Shown here one piece after another: positions 1 through 7,486 of a stretch of DNA of 64,000 nucleotides. The notes under the pieces are model-generated. The model had not been told where the DNA came from and did not search any database. It saw only the letters and a list, made by a program, of their open reading frames with translations. Numbering within the stretch: position 1 is the first letter of the stretch; each line of letters starts with the position of its first letter. A program made the position numbers and the translations under genes. This DNA comes from DASQPR01 sp963797605 (lineage in GTDB: Bacteria > Actinomycetota > Actinomycetes > Mycobacteriales > Micromonosporaceae): the NCBI GenBank assembly GCA_963797605.1, contig CAWCPX010000017.1, positions 186,001 through 250,000 on the forward strand. Direction: 5' to 3'.

Positions 1-284
1 GCATCGGTGGCGATCAGCCGGACGACACGCCGGTCGCCGGCCTCGCTCTCCCGCTCCGCGTAACCGGCGGCGACGAGCCCGTCGGCGATCGCGGTGAGCG
101 TCGGACGGCGCACGGCGAGGCGCTCGGCCAGACGCGCGGATCGAACGCCGCCCTGTGCCAGCGCCGCGAGCACCCGGTATTGAGGCAGCGTGAGGCCCGA
201 ATCGACGGATTCGAGCAGCCGGTGCAGTCGGGCAAGCACCCGCACGGCGGCGGACCGATCTTCAGCACTGATCGTGTGGCTCAC
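1..284 (-). CDS. MarR-family transcriptional regulator (C-terminus outside window)
   Basis: The first 94 or so residues of a winged-helix MarR-type regulator are visible, starting from a GTG at 284 (VSHTISAEDRSA). The helical dimerisation segment is followed by LTLPQYRVLAALAQGG and a recognition-helix region with LAERLAVRRPTLTAIADGL, then the start of the wing (AGYAERE, DRRVVRL). These match the usual MarR order. The gene runs off the left edge, so length and neighbours are unknown. The ATG-less start is chosen because the MarR N-terminal helix begins there. It is divergent from the small membrane-protein gene at 385, and the roughly 100-bp gap, with AT-rich TACTTAGGCACCCTAACTT, is a plausible shared promoter/operator. 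Confidence 0.75.
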   Translation of the reverse strand, partial: MSHTISAEDRSAAVRVLARLHRLLESVDSGLTLPQYRVLAALAQGGVRSARLAERLAVRRPTLTAIADGLVAAGYAERESEAGDRRVVRLIATD

Positions 285-384
285 AGTTACCCACCCTAAT
301 ACTTAGGCACCCTAACTTGTAATCGATGTGTTTGATGTCGCTGGGACCCGGGTACCCCTCTGACACCTGGAGGAGGAGAAGAAT

Positions 385-555
385 ATGGGAATCATCCTTG
401 TTGTCCTGTTGATCGCATTGCTGCTGGGCGGGTTCGGCTTCGCCGCCCACATTCTGTGGTGGCTCGCGCTGATCGTGCTGGTCGTCTGGTTGATCGGCTT
501 CGTCGCGCGCGGCACGAACAGCGGCGGCACGCGCGGTCGCTGGTACCGCTGGTAA
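385..555 (+). CDS. Small hydrophobic membrane protein (56 aa)
   Basis: A 56-residue gene with a very strong Shine-Dalgarno (AGGAGGAGAAG, 371-381) directly upstream of ATG 385. The product starts MGIILVVLLIALLLGGFGF, has a second hydrophobic stretch (WWLALIVLVVWLIGFVA), and ends in a short polar, Arg/Trp-containing tail (GGTRGRWYRW). This looks like a two-helix hairpin in the membrane with a basic tail. Such 50-60-residue proteins are common in actinomycetes and are usually just named hydrophobic protein, with no known function. It is shorter than usual gene-calling cut-offs, but the ribosome-binding site and codon use support it. Confidence 0.75.
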   Translation: MGIILVVLLIALLLGGFGFAAHILWWLALIVLVVWLIGFVARGTNSGGTRGRWYRW

Positions 556-626
556 CTCACGGCCCACAGATCCGCACTTCCGGGGTCCGGTCATCGGCAT
601 CATCGTGATCATGTCATCGTGATGTC

Positions 627-1094
627 GTGACCGGACCCTTCGCCGTATCCGAACCCGATCCCGCGCCGACCGGGCGTGGGCTGCGCGTACGCGGGTCGAT
701 CGAGATTCCGCGGTCGGAGTTGCGGTGGCGGTTCTCGCGCTCCTCCGGCCCGGGCGGGCAGGGCGTGAACACCGCCGACTCCCGGGTGGACCTGCGATGG
801 GACGTCGCCAACACGACCGCCCTGCCGGAACCGCTGCGGGCCCGGGCGCTCGAACGGCTGTCCAGCCGCCTCATCGACGGCGTGATCTCGGTGGTCGCCT
901 CCGAGGAACGCGGCCAGTTGCAGAACCGTCAGATCGCCGAAAAACGCCTGGCCGCCCTGGTCGCGGATGCGATCGCGCCACCACCGGCCCGCCGGCAGAA
1001 GACGAAGCCGTCCCGAGGCTCGATCGAACGCCGCCTGGACGCCAAACGCCGTACGTCACAGATCAAGAAGCACCGCCAGCGCCCCGATGACTGA
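627..1094 (+). CDS. arfB: Alternative peptidyl-tRNA hydrolase ArfB (YaeJ-like ribosome rescue)
   Basis: A 155-aa protein of the ArfB/ICT1 family, which frees peptidyl-tRNA from ribosomes stalled on mRNAs lacking a stop codon. The catalytic GGQ (residues 43-45) sits in SSGPGGQGVNTADSRVDLRW, a near-canonical class I release-factor domain. The C-terminus is a Lys/Arg-rich tail (RRQKTKPSRGSIERRLDAKRR, then KKHRQR), as expected for the tail that enters the empty mRNA channel. Length is close to the family norm of about 140 aa. The start is a GTG at 627 without a strong ribosome-binding site; it is the only sensible start before the domain. It converges with the PH-domain gene that ends at 1104. 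Confidence 0.92.
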   Translation: MTGPFAVSEPDPAPTGRGLRVRGSIEIPRSELRWRFSRSSGPGGQGVNTADSRVDLRWDVANTTALPEPLRARALERLSSRLIDGVISVVASEERGQLQNRQIAEKRLAALVADAIAPPPARRQKTKPSRGSIERRLDAKRRTSQIKKHRQRPDD

Positions 1095-1103
1095 GCGCCG
1101 TGG

Positions 1104-2717
1104 TCACGTGAGGAACGGCGTGAGCAGGCCCGGGGTGGCCGCGTCGGCGATCGCGGTGGCGACCGCGGGCGAGACGTCGAGGATGTCGTAACCGCCGCGG
1201 CCGGCCGCTGTCGTCGCCTTCAACGTCACCAGGCCGGCCCGCCGCTGGAAGAACGACTGCCGTTCGTTCCAGCCGATGATGCCGTCGACTTCGAGCATGT
1301 AACGACGGCGGATCGCGGAACCCTGCCGCGCCACCAGATAGCCACCGACGAGCGCGTGGCCGAGGTTGCGGTAGCGGTCGATCGCGAAGTAGACGCCGAA
1401 GGGGTACATCAGCAACGCGGCCAGCGGGAACCACTTCGACCAGCCGAACACCGACCACACGAGCAGCCCGATCCCGGTCACGATCGTCGCGCCGACGAAC
1501 GCGCGCGTGAACCGGCGGCGCCGCGCCCGAAGGCCGTGCTTGATCAGCGGTGCGACCACCGGGGCCTCGGTCTCCAACACGATCGCGGCGACGCGCGCCA
1601 CCTCTCCGGTCGGCGCCGCCGGCATCAGTATCGATCCGCCGCGTTCGGCGCCGCGACCCACTCGGAGCCCGGTCGTGATCGCGACGCATCGCGCCCCACG
1701 CACCCACCGGAGCAACAGCGGTTCGCTGATCTCGGCACCGCGGAGGCGCCGCTCCTCGATCGTGGTCTGCCGGGTCGTCAGCAGGCCCCGGGACACGTGC
1801 AGCGTGTCGCCCTGGCGGGACAGGCGGAAGCCCCAGAACTGGAGGATGTAACCGCCGGCGGACAGCAGCGCGACGATCACGATGACGACCAGGAACACGA
1901 TGAGCACGGCCGACACGATCGACATGCTCGACAGATCCGTGCGCGCGCGTTGCACCGGACCGAGTTTCGCGAGGTTCAGGCGGGCCTGGTTGGCGAGGTT
2001 CGCCAGGAAGCCGGCGAACACACCGATCGTCACGAGCCCAGACAGCGTGAACGGCGCGTACCGAACCCACCCCGGGTTCAGGCTGGCGAGCACCCGTGCG
2101 GGTGGTGCGACGGGGGGCTCGTGATGCGTACCGTCCACATGCTCGAGATGGTGACCTCGATCGTGCAGCAACTCAGTGCGCAGCAGCGCGGCCGCGTCGA
2201 CCGTGAGCGCGTCGAGACGGAGGTCTTCCTTCTTCCGGTCGGTCTGCCCGGTGCCGATCGTCAGCCGGGCCAGGCCGAGCAGTCGGTGCATCACATTCGA
2301 GGTCATGTCGACGGTCCGCACGCGGTCACGCGGCACCGACAACGTGCTGCGGGACAACAGACCGCGACGGACCTGGACCTGCGTCGGCGTGACCCGGTAG
2401 GTGGTCGTCAACCAGCGGCTCACGCCGAGCACCACGACGACGCCGAAACCGATCAGCGGCCAGTAACCTTCGCCGTTGCCACCGCGGCCGACCAGGAAGA
2501 CGACGACGAGCGGGACGAGGTAGCGACGCAGTTCCTGAATCGGGTGGACGGCCAGCATGCGCGCGCTGAGCCGGCGCCAACCGTCACCGGGGTCGTCGTC
2601 GACCGTCGTGAGCGCGGGATCGATGGCGGCCTCGGCGGTCGCGTCCTCGAAGTCGTCGACGACATCGGTCGCGACCGGATCGACGGCGACCTCGAGGCTG
2701 TCCGTGGGTTCGATCAT
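1104..2717 (-). CDS. Bacterial PH-domain membrane protein, YdbT-like
   Basis: A 537-aa membrane protein with repeated bacterial PH (bPH2, formerly DUF304) domains. An acidic N-terminal tail (about 60 aa) is followed by two transmembrane helices and a first PH unit with the typical YRVTPTQVQVRRGLLSRST and VPRDRVRTVDM pattern. More membrane helices follow, then a second PH unit (DTLHVSRGLLTTRQTTIEERRLRGAEI), another helical pair, and a partial third unit near the C-terminus (ARQGSAIRRRYMLEVDGIIGWNERQS). This is the YdbT architecture. Its gene overlaps the smaller YdbS-like gene by 4 nt, so the two are translationally coupled and probably form one complex. In Bacillus the pair protects against certain antimicrobial peptides; that role here is only an inference. 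Confidence 0.87.
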   Translation of the reverse strand: MIEPTDSLEVAVDPVATDVVDDFEDATAEAAIDPALTTVDDDPGDGWRRLSARMLAVHPIQELRRYLVPLVVVFLVGRGGNGEGYWPLIGFGVVVVLGVSRWLTTTYRVTPTQVQVRRGLLSRSTLSVPRDRVRTVDMTSNVMHRLLGLARLTIGTGQTDRKKEDLRLDALTVDAAALLRTELLHDRGHHLEHVDGTHHEPPVAPPARVLASLNPGWVRYAPFTLSGLVTIGVFAGFLANLANQARLNLAKLGPVQRARTDLSSMSIVSAVLIVFLVVIVIVALLSAGGYILQFWGFRLSRQGDTLHVSRGLLTTRQTTIEERRLRGAEISEPLLLRWVRGARCVAITTGLRVGRGAERGGSILMPAAPTGEVARVAAIVLETEAPVVAPLIKHGLRARRRRFTRAFVGATIVTGIGLLVWSVFGWSKWFPLAALLMYPFGVYFAIDRYRNLGHALVGGYLVARQGSAIRRRYMLEVDGIIGWNERQSFFQRRAGLVTLKATTAAGRGGYDILDVSPAVATAIADAATPGLLTPFLT

Positions 2718-3238
2718 GTCGCGTCACCCTGCGTGGCCTGCGTGATCGTGGTGAGTTCGTCGACGAGCCGCTGAGCCACCGCCCGGTCGAGACCGTTGAT
2801 GCGCAACGGCCCGGCGGCGGACGCCGTCGTCACGATCACGTTCGACAAGCGGAAGATCTGCTCGAACGGGCCACGATGGCTGTCGACGGTCTGGATGCGC
2901 GAGATCGGCGCGATGCGGCGCTCCTGATTGAACCAGCCGGCCTGCGTGTAAACAGCCTGCGGCGTGGTCTCCCAGCGATGTACGCGGTAGCGCCACTGCG
3001 GCATCACTGTCAGATGTGCGACGGCGAGCACCACCGTCACCACGACCCAGATCAGATGCACCCGATTGTGATGACTGTCATTCACCCACCAGAGGATCTG
3101 CAGGCCGATCAGGATGAGCCAGGGCAACGTGGCCCGCGCTGTCCAGTAGCCGATCGCCCGCTTGCTGACCAGGTGGCGGGGCGGGCGCAGCGTCGGTTGG
3201 CTGGCGGTTTCGTCGTCGACACGGGTCAGTGGTTCCAC
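2714..3238 (-). CDS. Bacterial PH-domain membrane protein, YdbS-like
   Basis: A 174-aa partner of the downstream YdbT-like protein. It has a short cytoplasmic N-terminus, two transmembrane helices (around residues 35-80), then one bPH2 domain with the characteristic YRVHRWETTPQAVYTQAGW, RRIAPISRIQTVDSHRGPFEQ and NVIVTTASAAGPLRINGL segments. The start is a GTG at 3238. The stop overlaps the start of the YdbT-like gene (4 nt). It is divergent from the lipoprotein gene at 3393 across about 150 bp, where promoters for both should lie. Confidence 0.87.
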   Translation of the reverse strand: MEPLTRVDDETASQPTLRPPRHLVSKRAIGYWTARATLPWLILIGLQILWWVNDSHHNRVHLIWVVVTVVLAVAHLTVMPQWRYRVHRWETTPQAVYTQAGWFNQERRIAPISRIQTVDSHRGPFEQIFRLSNVIVTTASAAGPLRINGLDRAVAQRLVDELTTITQATQGDAT

Positions 3239-3392
3239 TCGGAAAATCTTGGCACACTCCCCAAAACGTCACCAGCCCGTACGCCGTGGGTCGACGCATC
3301 GATGTGCTTCTTGTCGCAGGGCTCTCGTACAGTGCAACGTGCGCTGCGGCCCCCGACAGCGCGTCATTCGATCTCAAGAGGAGCTTTTCTCT

Positions 3393-4196
3393 GTGAACAA
3401 CCGACGTATCGCCGTCGCCGGTCTAGGCATTCTCGCCGCTGCCAGTCTCAGCCTGACCGCCTGTGAAACCACCGCCACGCCGATCGCGGGTTCGTCCGCG
3501 TCGCCCGGCACGCCGACGGCCGGCGCGCTCGCCCCGTCGGCCGCCCTCGTCGCCGCCCTCGGCAAGCTCACGGGCCAGGGTTTCGATGTCAAGATCACGC
3601 AGGACAGCGCCGGGTCCTCGGGCACCGGGTCCATCGACCCGACGAACAAGAGCGTCGCGATCGACGAGAAGGGCACCATCGAGGGTCAGTCGCTCGAGAT
3701 CAACATCGTCGATATCGGCACGAACCTGTGGGCGAAGGTCAACCTGGGCGCGCTGAGTTCACAGCTCGGCATCGACCCCGCCAAGTGGATGCTGATCGAT
3801 CAGACGAAGATCACTAGCACCGACGCGACACCGCTCGATCTGACCGGGCCCGACGCGCTCGACCTCGCCGGCCTGTTCACCTCCGTGACCAACGTGACGG
3901 CGACTGACGCGACGCACCTCAGCGGCACGATCGACCTCAGCGCGGCGACCGGCGTCAACGCCCCCGACTCCGACGCGCTCACCAAGGCGGGCGCGGCCGC
4001 GAAGGCCACACCATTCACGGTCACGCTCGATGACCAGGGCCGCCCGACCGACATCAAGATCACGTCGACGAACCCGGATCTGTCCAACGAGATCACGTTC
4101 ACGAACTTCGGTTCCCCGAGCGCGATCACGGCGCCCGCCGCCGCCGACGTGGTGCCGGCCCCGGCCAGCCTCTACTCCGTCTTCAACGGCAGCTGA
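3393..4196 (+). CDS. LppX/LprG-family lipoprotein
   Basis: A 267-aa lipoprotein. The GTG start at 3393 has the ribosome-binding site AAGAGGAG about 9 nt upstream; longer versions of the frame lack a signal sequence at their start. The signal peptide (VNNRRIAVAGLGILAAASLS) ends in a lipobox LTAC with the acylated Cys at residue 24, followed by a Pro/Ser/Ala-rich linker. The mature domain (GSIDPTNKSVAIDEKGTIEG, DIGTNLWAKVNLG, then a strand-rich C-terminal half ending in EITFTNFG) resembles the mycobacterial LppX/LprA/LprF/LprG fold, which binds lipids in a cavity and carries them to the outer envelope. Family assignment is from pattern, not alignment. It stands alone, with a strong hairpin just after its stop. 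Confidence 0.72.
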   Translation: MNNRRIAVAGLGILAAASLSLTACETTATPIAGSSASPGTPTAGALAPSAALVAALGKLTGQGFDVKITQDSAGSSGTGSIDPTNKSVAIDEKGTIEGQSLEINIVDIGTNLWAKVNLGALSSQLGIDPAKWMLIDQTKITSTDATPLDLTGPDALDLAGLFTSVTNVTATDATHLSGTIDLSAATGVNAPDSDALTKAGAAAKATPFTVTLDDQGRPTDIKITSTNPDLSNEITFTNFGSPSAITAPAAADVVPAPASLYSVFNGS

Positions 4197-4206
4197 TCTC
4201 CCCCGC

Positions 4207-4250
4207 GACCCGGAAGGTTTCGGCAAGGAAACCGTCGAGCCTTCCGGGTC
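4207..4250. terminator. Bidirectional terminator-like hairpin
   Basis: An 11-bp perfect inverted repeat (GACCCGGAAGG / CCTTCCGGGTC) with a 22-nt loop lies between the convergent lipoprotein gene and ADP-ribosylglycohydrolase gene. There is no clear U-run, as is usual for actinomycete terminators. Confidence 0.65.
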
Positions 4251-5202
4251 ATGGATCTATCGGGGCCGCCGCCCAGTGCGGAAGCGGCTCCCGGCTCGCG
4301 ACCCACTCGGGCGGCACACCACGCACGCCCGGCCGGTCCCCCACACCCGTGAAGGTCGCCACGATGCCGCCGACGATCGCCGCCGTCGTGTCCACGTCGC
4401 CGCCCGCCTCGACGCACGCGGCCACGGCGGCCGGATAGTCGTCGAGAAACTGGGCCGCGCACCAGATCGTGAACGGCACCGTGTCTCCCGCCGTCACGCG
4501 CGACCCGTTACCCAACTCGTACGCCGCCTCGCCCGCGCCCTTCCGGAGCAGCCCACGCGCACGGCCGAGACCCCGCGCGACCTGGCCGTCGATCAGATAG
4601 GGCCGGATCGCGTCGAGCAGTGCCACAGGCTCCGGCCGCTCGCCCCGGATCCGGGCGCTCCCGGCGAACCCGGCCGCCACCGCCACCGCGATCGCTCCCA
4701 CAATCCCTTCCGGGTGCGCGTGGGTCACTTCGGCCGACCGGATCGCCTGGTCGGCGGCGTGATCGAGCGAATCGGCGAAGTAGGCGCCCAGCGGCGGCAC
4801 CCGCATCGCGGACCCGCTGCCCATGGACCCCGACCCCGAGAACACCGCCGCCGCTGCCTCACGCCACGGGCGCCCATCGCGGATCTCGTGCAGCACGACC
4901 ACCGCGCCGGGTCCATAACCGCGGTAAGGCTCGCAGCGATCGGCGAACACCACCGCGAGCCGGTCCTGTTCGATCTCGCCATGATCACGCAGCTCGGCGG
5001 CGATCGAGCAGGCCATCTCGGTGTCGTCGGTCCACGGCCACGGCGCGGGTGGCACCAGGCCGGAGCCGAGGTCGGTGGGGTGGTGGCCGGCCACGAAGAA
5101 CTGGGCGCCGAGCGCGTCGCCCACGGACAGCCCGGTCAGGCTGTCAAAACAGAGTCTTATGCGGGTACGGGTATCGAAGGGCTCCGTCATGTCGCAGCCC
5201 AT
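4249..5202 (-). CDS. ADP-ribosylglycohydrolase (DraG family)
   Basis: A 317-aa enzyme of the DraG/ARH fold, which removes ADP-ribose from modified proteins or small molecules using a two-metal centre. The first metal motif is WTDDTEM (T58, D59, D60), the C-terminal one is GGDVDTTAAIVGG (about residues 270-282). HAHPEGIVGAIAVA and GSGSAMRV, also family hallmarks, are present. The glycine-rich opening LCFDSLTGLSVGDALGAQF is typical. Two in-frame ATGs are possible (5202 and 5190); neither has a strong ribosome-binding site. No ADP-ribosyltransferase is visible nearby, so the substrate is unknown. The tRNA-Val gene starts 96 bp upstream on the other strand. Confidence 0.88.
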   Translation of the reverse strand: MGCDMTEPFDTRTRIRLCFDSLTGLSVGDALGAQFFVAGHHPTDLGSGLVPPAPWPWTDDTEMACSIAAELRDHGEIEQDRLAVVFADRCEPYRGYGPGAVVVLHEIRDGRPWREAAAAVFSGSGSMGSGSAMRVPPLGAYFADSLDHAADQAIRSAEVTHAHPEGIVGAIAVAVAAGFAGSARIRGERPEPVALLDAIRPYLIDGQVARGLGRARGLLRKGAGEAAYELGNGSRVTAGDTVPFTIWCAAQFLDDYPAAVAACVEAGGDVDTTAAIVGGIVATFTGVGDRPGVRGVPPEWVASREPLPHWAAAPIDP

Positions 5203-5298
5203 TGTGCCCGGCCGGCCGCGTGTCGACGAGCCTCGGCGGCGAGAGGCGTCACCCTGCGACGAACTTCGTGGCCGAATGGGGTACAGTTTCCGGGTCCC

Positions 5299-5373
5299 GG
5301 GCGATTAGCTCAGCGGGAGAGCGCTCCGCTCACACCGGAGAGGTCACTGGTTCGATCCCAGTATTGCCCACCA
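5299..5373 (+). tRNA. tRNA-Val (anticodon CAC)
   Basis: A complete cloverleaf can be folded by eye. The acceptor GGGCGAT pairs with ATTGCCC, the D-loop carries TAGCTCAGCGGGAGAGC, the anticodon stem CTCCG/CGGAG encloses loop CTCACAC (anticodon CAC, reading GUG), and the T-arm is ACTGG TTCGATC CCAGT. The discriminator A and the 3' CCA (5371-5373) are encoded. No integrase gene and no direct copy of the tRNA 3' end were found downstream, so there is no sign that this gene serves as an integration site here. Confidence 0.97.
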
Positions 5374-5665
5374 CCATAGGTTCCCCGAACCTGAGGTCAC
5401 CCGAACCTGCACGATCAGGTCGGCGGCCATCTCCCGCGTTGTAGCGGTGCGAGCATTGTTGTCAGAACACGAACCGTGCCACCGTTCGGTGGCCTGGTCC
5501 TGGATTCCGGTGCCGCGCTCTCGACGGATCGCGTGGGAGATGTCGCGGTGGCCTGCGTGCCTCGGACGACGATCATCGTCCGAGGCACACGTCCGGGATC
5601 TGCTGCGTGCGACCAGGTGTTCATCACCCAGCATTGTCGCCGTCGCGGCCGTCCAGCCAGAAGAC
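5374..5665. other. Gap after tRNA-Val; hairpin but no gene
   Basis: About 290 bp with no convincing coding sequence on either strand. It starts with a short CCGAACCTG direct repeat (5384-5410 region) and contains one strong hairpin (separate entry). Confidence 0.6.
5557..5588. terminator. Perfect 13-bp inverted repeat, probable terminator
   Basis: GTGCCTCGGACGA and its exact complement are separated by a 6-nt loop. It lies downstream of both the tRNA (plus strand) and the MerR-clamp gene (minus strand), so it could end transcripts from both sides. No U-tract follows. Confidence 0.6.
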
Positions 5666-6787
5666 TCAGCGCCGAACGGGCATCAGGACCGAGAAGCGTC
5701 CGGCGTTACCGGGTGTGCGGATGGCCAACGGGCGTATCGGTCCGTCGAGATCCAGGACGAGTTGGCCGTCGCCTCCAGCTTCCAGTGCCTGCAGAAGGAA
5801 CTCCGGGTTCACCGCGACCTGATGCGGATCGTCGCTGTCCCATTCGGATGGTTCGACAACCTTGAGTCCACCGTCGGGGCGTACCGACAGCACGGCCACC
5901 GGAGATGCGATGTCGGCGTGTTGCCGGATGGCCGTTGACGTCACGTCCCGCGTGAGGGTTGCCTGCAACGCGGCGACGTCTACCGGAATCAGGTGCCGCG
6001 TGGCCGCGTCGGCGGAACCGTCGAGAACGCGCCGGTGGTCGGGGAATTCGCCCGAGACCACCACACCCGTTACCCGGCGCCCAGCGATCTCGACCACCAC
6101 GGCGCCGCCGGTAACGGTCAACATCATCGGGTCGGCACCGGCACCGGCATCGAGCTCTCGCCGTACCTCATCGATGAAGGCGGCCGGAACCACGACCCGC
6201 GCCGGCAGGCCCTCGACGGTCGCCGCCACCTGTGCGACGGCCAGCCGGAAGCGGTCGGTGGCAACCACTTCCAGCCGACCGGGTTCAGCCGCGACGAGCA
6301 CACCGCCCAGCACAGGCAGCTCTGGATCGACGCTGACGGCGAAGCGGACCGCGTCGAGCGCCGCCGCGAAATCGGCGGCAACGACGCTGACGCGGGTTAT
6401 CGGATCGGTCATGTTCCCCTCCCGGGAATCGAGCAACTGATGGACGCGGGAGAGTGCACGGCGGGCGTCAGCGAGACCGTCCTCCAGACGGCGGAGGTGG
6501 GCATCGATCAGCCGGTGCGCCGCCCCCGTATCGGGCAACGTCGCCAGTACCTCTCCGATCTCCACCAGCGGCATGCCGACCCGACGCAGGCCGGCCACCA
6601 GCCGGGCCGGCGTGACCTGCGCTCCGGCGTACCTGCGGTAGCCGGTTTCCGGGTCGACCTCGGCCGGGACCAGCAGGCCGGCGCGGTCGTAGAACCGCAG
6701 GGCACTGACCGTCAGCCCAGTCTCCCGGGACATCTCCCCAATGCCGCGCAGTTCATCACGCGCGCCGCCCGCCGTCACACTCTCCAC
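5666..6787 (-). CDS. MerR-type regulator fused to a beta-clamp (DnaN-like) domain
   Basis: A 373-aa two-part protein. Residues about 14-85 are a MerR helix-turn-helix and wing (ISRETGLTVSALRFYDRAGLL, ETGYRRYAGAQV), followed by a helical linker with LRRLEDGLADARRALSRVHQLL. From about residue 126 the protein resembles the DNA polymerase III sliding clamp: FAAALDAVRFAVS, VLGGVLVAAEPGRLEVVATDRFRLAV, EFPDHRRVL, VNPEFLLQALEA, and an ending SVLMPVR that matches the conserved clamp C-terminus. At about 248 aa the clamp part is about one third shorter than true DnaN (about 370 aa), so one of three subdomains may be reduced. Such MerR-DnaN fusions occur in actinomycetes but their role is unknown. An internal ATG at 6412 has a strong ribosome-binding site. 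GTG start at 6787. Confidence 0.85.
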   Translation of the reverse strand: MESVTAGGARDELRGIGEMSRETGLTVSALRFYDRAGLLVPAEVDPETGYRRYAGAQVTPARLVAGLRRVGMPLVEIGEVLATLPDTGAAHRLIDAHLRRLEDGLADARRALSRVHQLLDSREGNMTDPITRVSVVAADFAAALDAVRFAVSVDPELPVLGGVLVAAEPGRLEVVATDRFRLAVAQVAATVEGLPARVVVPAAFIDEVRRELDAGAGADPMMLTVTGGAVVVEIAGRRVTGVVVSGEFPDHRRVLDGSADAATRHLIPVDVAALQATLTRDVTSTAIRQHADIASPVAVLSVRPDGGLKVVEPSEWDSDDPHQVAVNPEFLLQALEAGGDGQLVLDLDGPIRPLAIRTPGNAGRFSVLMPVRR

Positions 6788-6835
6788 ACCCGGAACTCTG
6801 AGGGCTCAACCAGCTTGAGAGTCAAGCACGACCCG

Positions 6836-7342
6836 TCACAAGCCGAGCAGTACGGGTTTGGCTGGGATCCCGTGGTCTATCAGCGACGCTATCGGTGTCG
6901 CGAGGTCGCGCGGCGAAAACAGATCTGGGCCCATGTGGTCGGTGAGGTCTTCCAGGCGCCACCACCGCAGCTCGGTGATGTTCTCGGCGGCGAGTTCGTC
7001 GTCGGACATCGCGCCGCGGGGAACGAACGCGCTCGTGCGGATCAGAAAGTAATCGTTGATCACGCCGTCGTAGCCTGGCGCGTGGCCGGGATCGACGACC
7101 TCTTGATGCCACACATGCGGAGGATCGGCATCAACGACGAACCCGACCTCTTCGTGTAGTTCTCGGTGCAACGCGGCCAGCGGCGTCTCCCCGCGTTCGA
7201 CGCCGCCGCCCGGAGCGGCCCAGACACCGGTCGTCGCGGCCGGCACCGCCGGGTGCGGGAAAGCGAACCGGCACAGCAGGAAGCGGTTGTTCTCGTCGAG
7301 AATGATCGCGCGGACCGAGTGTCGCAGGTTCACCGAGGGCAT
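6836..7342 (-). CDS. NUDIX hydrolase
   Basis: A 168-aa NUDIX-fold hydrolase, a family that cleaves nucleoside diphosphates linked to another group. The NUDIX box (G-x5-E-x7-REUxEExGU) is intact as GGVERGETPLAALHRELHEE followed by VGF, near residue 45-67. The N-terminus (VRAIILDENNRFLLCRFAFP) and a later FLIRTSAF / WWRLEDLTDH pattern are typical. Starts at ATG 7342. It lies 48 bp downstream of the MerR-clamp gene's start, in the same direction. Substrate cannot be told from the sequence. Confidence 0.9.
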   Translation of the reverse strand: MPSVNLRHSVRAIILDENNRFLLCRFAFPHPAVPAATTGVWAAPGGGVERGETPLAALHRELHEEVGFVVDADPPHVWHQEVVDPGHAPGYDGVINDYFLIRTSAFVPRGAMSDDELAAENITELRWWRLEDLTDHMGPDLFSPRDLATPIASLIDHGIPAKPVLLGL

Positions 7343-7486
7343 CCGGAAATGCTACCGGCGAGAGCCACTCGTCGTGCCGCTCGATCGTCTACCACTGATC
7401 GCGCTTCTCGGCCCACTGCGCGGAACCTGCGATAGGTCAAGGAAGTGGCACGTCGCGGACGTCTTCGCTCTTACCCGCGTCGTAAC

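Noticed and set aside
1356..2774. Long plus-strand frame opposite the YdbT-like gene
   Set aside because: It is the antisense of a real gene; Arg/Gln/His-rich with no start signal or family pattern.
5299..5590. tRNA-Val as the attachment site of an integrated element
   Set aside because: No integrase, no direct copy of the tRNA 3' end nearby, and the genes downstream look chromosomal.
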